From assembly GCA_020692215.1 (NCBI GenBank), contig JAIMKW010000005.1, positions 248,001 through 312,000 on the forward strand: a stretch of DNA of 64,000 nucleotides. Reading direction: 5' to 3'. Source of the DNA: Sandarakinorhabdus sp. (GTDB lineage Bacteria; Pseudomonadota; Alphaproteobacteria; Sphingomonadales; Sphingomonadaceae). Every line of letters begins with the position of its first letter. Within the stretch, counting starts at the first letter, position 1. A model generated the notes under the pieces. It saw only the letters and a list, made by a program, of their open reading frames with translations, was not told the origin of the DNA and searched no databases. Below are positions 62,616-64,000 of the stretch, in pieces. Both the position numbers and the translations under genes were made by a program.

Positions 62616-63507
62616 ACCCCGGCTTGCCGCGCTGCAAGGCCTGACGGATCGCCATGCGGTGCTGCGGGCTGCCGCCACACTGATACCGGGCACATCGCCG
62701 CGGCTGGATGCGGAACTGCTGCTTGCCCATGCCCTGGGAAACCCGCGGCTGGAGATGCTGGCTGGCAGCGCGCCCCTCCCCCCCGACGTGTTGGCGTTGT
62801 TTGCCACCCTTGTCGAGCGGCGCGGGAGGCATGAGCCTATTGCGCACATTGTTGGCGAACGGGAATTCTGGTCCCTGCCGTTGCATGTGACGCCCGATGT
62901 GCTTGTGCCGCGACCGGACAGCGAGACACTGGTGGCAGAGGCCCTTGCGTGGCGTGCCGGGGCCCCGCCGGGGTTCATTCTTGATCTGGGCACAGGCAGC
63001 GGCGCGCTGCTCCTTGCCGCTCTGGGCGAATGGCCTTCGGCAACCGGGCTTGGTGTCGATTGTTCGGAAGCGGCTGTGCGCGTGGCGCGGGCTAATGCCC
63101 AGACGCTGGGGCTGGGGGGGAGAGCGCATTTTGTGGTTTCGGACTGGGCGACTGCGCTCGATGGCCGGTTCGACCTCTTGTTCTGCAACCCGCCCTATGT
63201 TCCTGATGGCGCGCAGTTGATGCCGGATGTGGTTCTGCATGAGCCGGCATTGGCGTTGTTCGGCGGGGCTGATGGTCTTGATCCTTATCGGCTGCTGTTT
63301 CCCAGGGTTTCCGGCCTTCTCGCCCCTGCTGGTATGGCGGTGTTCGAGTTCGGAGAGGGGCAGGCGGAAGCCCTGCTTGAACTGGCGGAGGGTGCGGGGC
63401 TGCATGCGCAGATCGCGGATGACCTTACGGGACGGCCGCGGGCCATCCTCCTGACGGTTGCGCCAGCCACGCCGATTGGGCTTGGCAAGCCCACGGCGAG
63501 CGTCTAG
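62605..63507 (+). CDS. prmC: Release factor glutamine methyltransferase
   Basis: Methylates the GGQ glutamine of release factors. The 300-residue protein has an N-terminal helical domain and a SAM-binding domain with [18 protein letters not shown], and the NPPY catalytic motif ([11 protein letters not shown]). The gene begins inside prfA, consistent with a coupled release-factor module. Confidence 0.94.
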   Translation: MPAEPRLAALQGLTDRHAVLRAAATLIPGTSPRLDAELLLAHALGNPRLEMLAGSAPLPPDVLALFATLVERRGRHEPIAHIVGEREFWSLPLHVTPDVLVPRPDSETLVAEALAWRAGAPPGFILDLGTGSGALLLAALGEWPSATGLGVDCSEAAVRVARANAQTLGLGGRAHFVVSDWATALDGRFDLLFCNPPYVPDGAQLMPDVVLHEPALALFGGADGLDPYRLLFPRVSGLLAPAGMAVFEFGEGQAEALLELAEGAGLHAQIADDLTGRPRAILLTVAPATPIGLGKPTASV

Positions 63508-63808
63508 TGATAAGGGGCAGTGCAGCCGGATGGAGCCGGCCGGCCTTGCCCCCACCTTCTTTCCGCCCGGTTGTCATGACCGTTCGGGTTCCCCTTTCGG
63601 GTTGATGGTGAACAGGCTTGGCGGGATGGCGGGCGAAAGCCCCCGGGCTCCGGGATTCGATGCGCAGGAGATATTCCGGTTCGAAGATTGGGGCGCTGCG
63701 GCCCCGGCTGGACAGGCGGAATCTGCCCCTAGGGGCGCCAGCCGGGATTGACCGGCCGGGGCTGACCCGCAGTGATGGGGTTGCGCGGACAAAGGACGAC
63801 CAGAACCA
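63508..63808. other. Intergenic stretch, no gene seen
   Basis: A 301-base gap between prmC and the DUF4167 gene. It has no convincing ORF or recognised RNA. Short inverted elements such as GGGGCA at 63516 with TGCCCC near 63548, and two CGGGTT boxes, do not form a clear terminator or operator. It presumably holds the promoter of the DUF4167 gene. Confidence 0.6.
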
Positions 63809-64000
63809 ATGCAGAACAGGCAAAACGGGCGCAGGCGTCGCGGAAGCGGCGGAAACAATCCGCGCCCGATGGGTCAACCGATGGGGGGCCAGACGGCCAA
63901 CCGCCTTGAAGTGCGGGTGCGCGGCAATGCCCACCAGTTGCTCGACAAGTACAAGGTGCTGGCACGCGATGCCCACCAGGCCGGCGACCGGGTAGCCGCT
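63809..64000 (+). CDS. DUF4167 protein, N-terminal part (cut by window edge)
   Basis: The first 64 codons are visible. They encode an Arg/Gly/Asn-rich leader (MQNRQNGRRRRGSGGNN) followed by NRLEVRVRGNAHQLLDKYKVLARDAHQAGDRVAA, the characteristic core of DUF4167. The family is widespread in alphaproteobacteria and often has a long disordered Arg/Gly-rich region; its function is unknown, though RNA binding is suspected from composition. Confidence 0.85.
   Translation, partial: MQNRQNGRRRRGSGGNNPRPMGQPMGGQTANRLEVRVRGNAHQLLDKYKVLARDAHQAGDRVAA

Noticed and set aside
1..64000. CRISPR arrays, tRNA, rRNA genes, prophage or insertion sequence
   Set aside because: No regularly spaced repeats, cloverleaf-like genes, transposase or phage structural genes were seen on reading all gaps and frames.

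Overview
The window is a high-GC, gene-dense stretch of chromosome from an alphaproteobacterium, most likely a member of Sphingomonadales. The main evidence is three secreted proteins with the PEPxxWA form of the PEP-CTERM sorting tail typical of sphingomonads, a RegB/RegA redox sensor pair next to a SenC-type copper chaperone, a DUF4167 protein, and an alphaproteobacterial arrangement of housekeeping operons (rpsP-rimM-trmD-rplS, ybgC-tolQRAB-pal, hisS-prfA-prmC). Genus is not decidable from sequence reading alone. I see no tRNA or rRNA genes, insertion sequence, prophage or CRISPR array.

Layout. 1-3948 (minus) is a compact biosynthetic run, cinA-like, lapA-like, pyrF, trpF, trpB and the start of trpA. 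4027-5521 holds map and radC; radC has no normal start codon. 5532-9180 carries regA and regB, a secreted ankyrin protein, a SCO/SenC copper chaperone and a YcgN-type Cys-cluster protein. 9185-15625 holds an alpha/beta hydrolase, nitronate monooxygenase, a quinone-reductase-like dehydrogenase, a thiolase, and the glutathione-dependent formaldehyde pair frmA-fghA. 15622-17773 is a molybdate importer (modABC). 18578-22054 is one very large TIR / class III cyclase-like / STAND ATPase / TPR gene, facing a 1055-residue FAD oxidoreductase fused to an acetoacetate-decarboxylase-like domain. 25383-29938 is a translationally coupled operon of thiolase, enoyl-CoA hydratase, alpha/beta hydrolase and acyl-CoA ligase. 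30075-37895 includes a DUF1254 protein, nadE, ggt-fadD and pyrD.

38129-48108 contains the three PEP-CTERM genes (two are tandem paralogues), a DUF885 hydrolase, an AraC regulator, a class II aldolase, a phoD-like phosphatase and purB. All three PEP-CTERM genes share the same control region: a 17-bp palindrome (TGT...TTACA) 50-52 bp upstream of a GG-N10-GC sigma-54 promoter. This looks like a small enhancer-driven RpoN regulon.

48160-64000 is core cell biology: an AIM24-like membrane protein, ffh, the ribosomal protein/tRNA modification operon, the complete Tol-Pal system, ispG, a GNAT enzyme, a SugE-like exporter, hisS, prfA, prmC and the beginning of a DUF4167 gene. Many adjacent genes overlap by 1-14 bases (ATGA, GTGA, TAATG junctions), indicating translational coupling.

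The most noteworthy points are the TIR-pseudocyclase-STAND protein, the shared UAS plus sigma-54 module of the PEP-CTERM genes, the CTG-start radC, the FAD-oxidoreductase/decarboxylase fusion, and a structured, terminator-ended intergenic region at 41005-41163 that may encode a small RNA.
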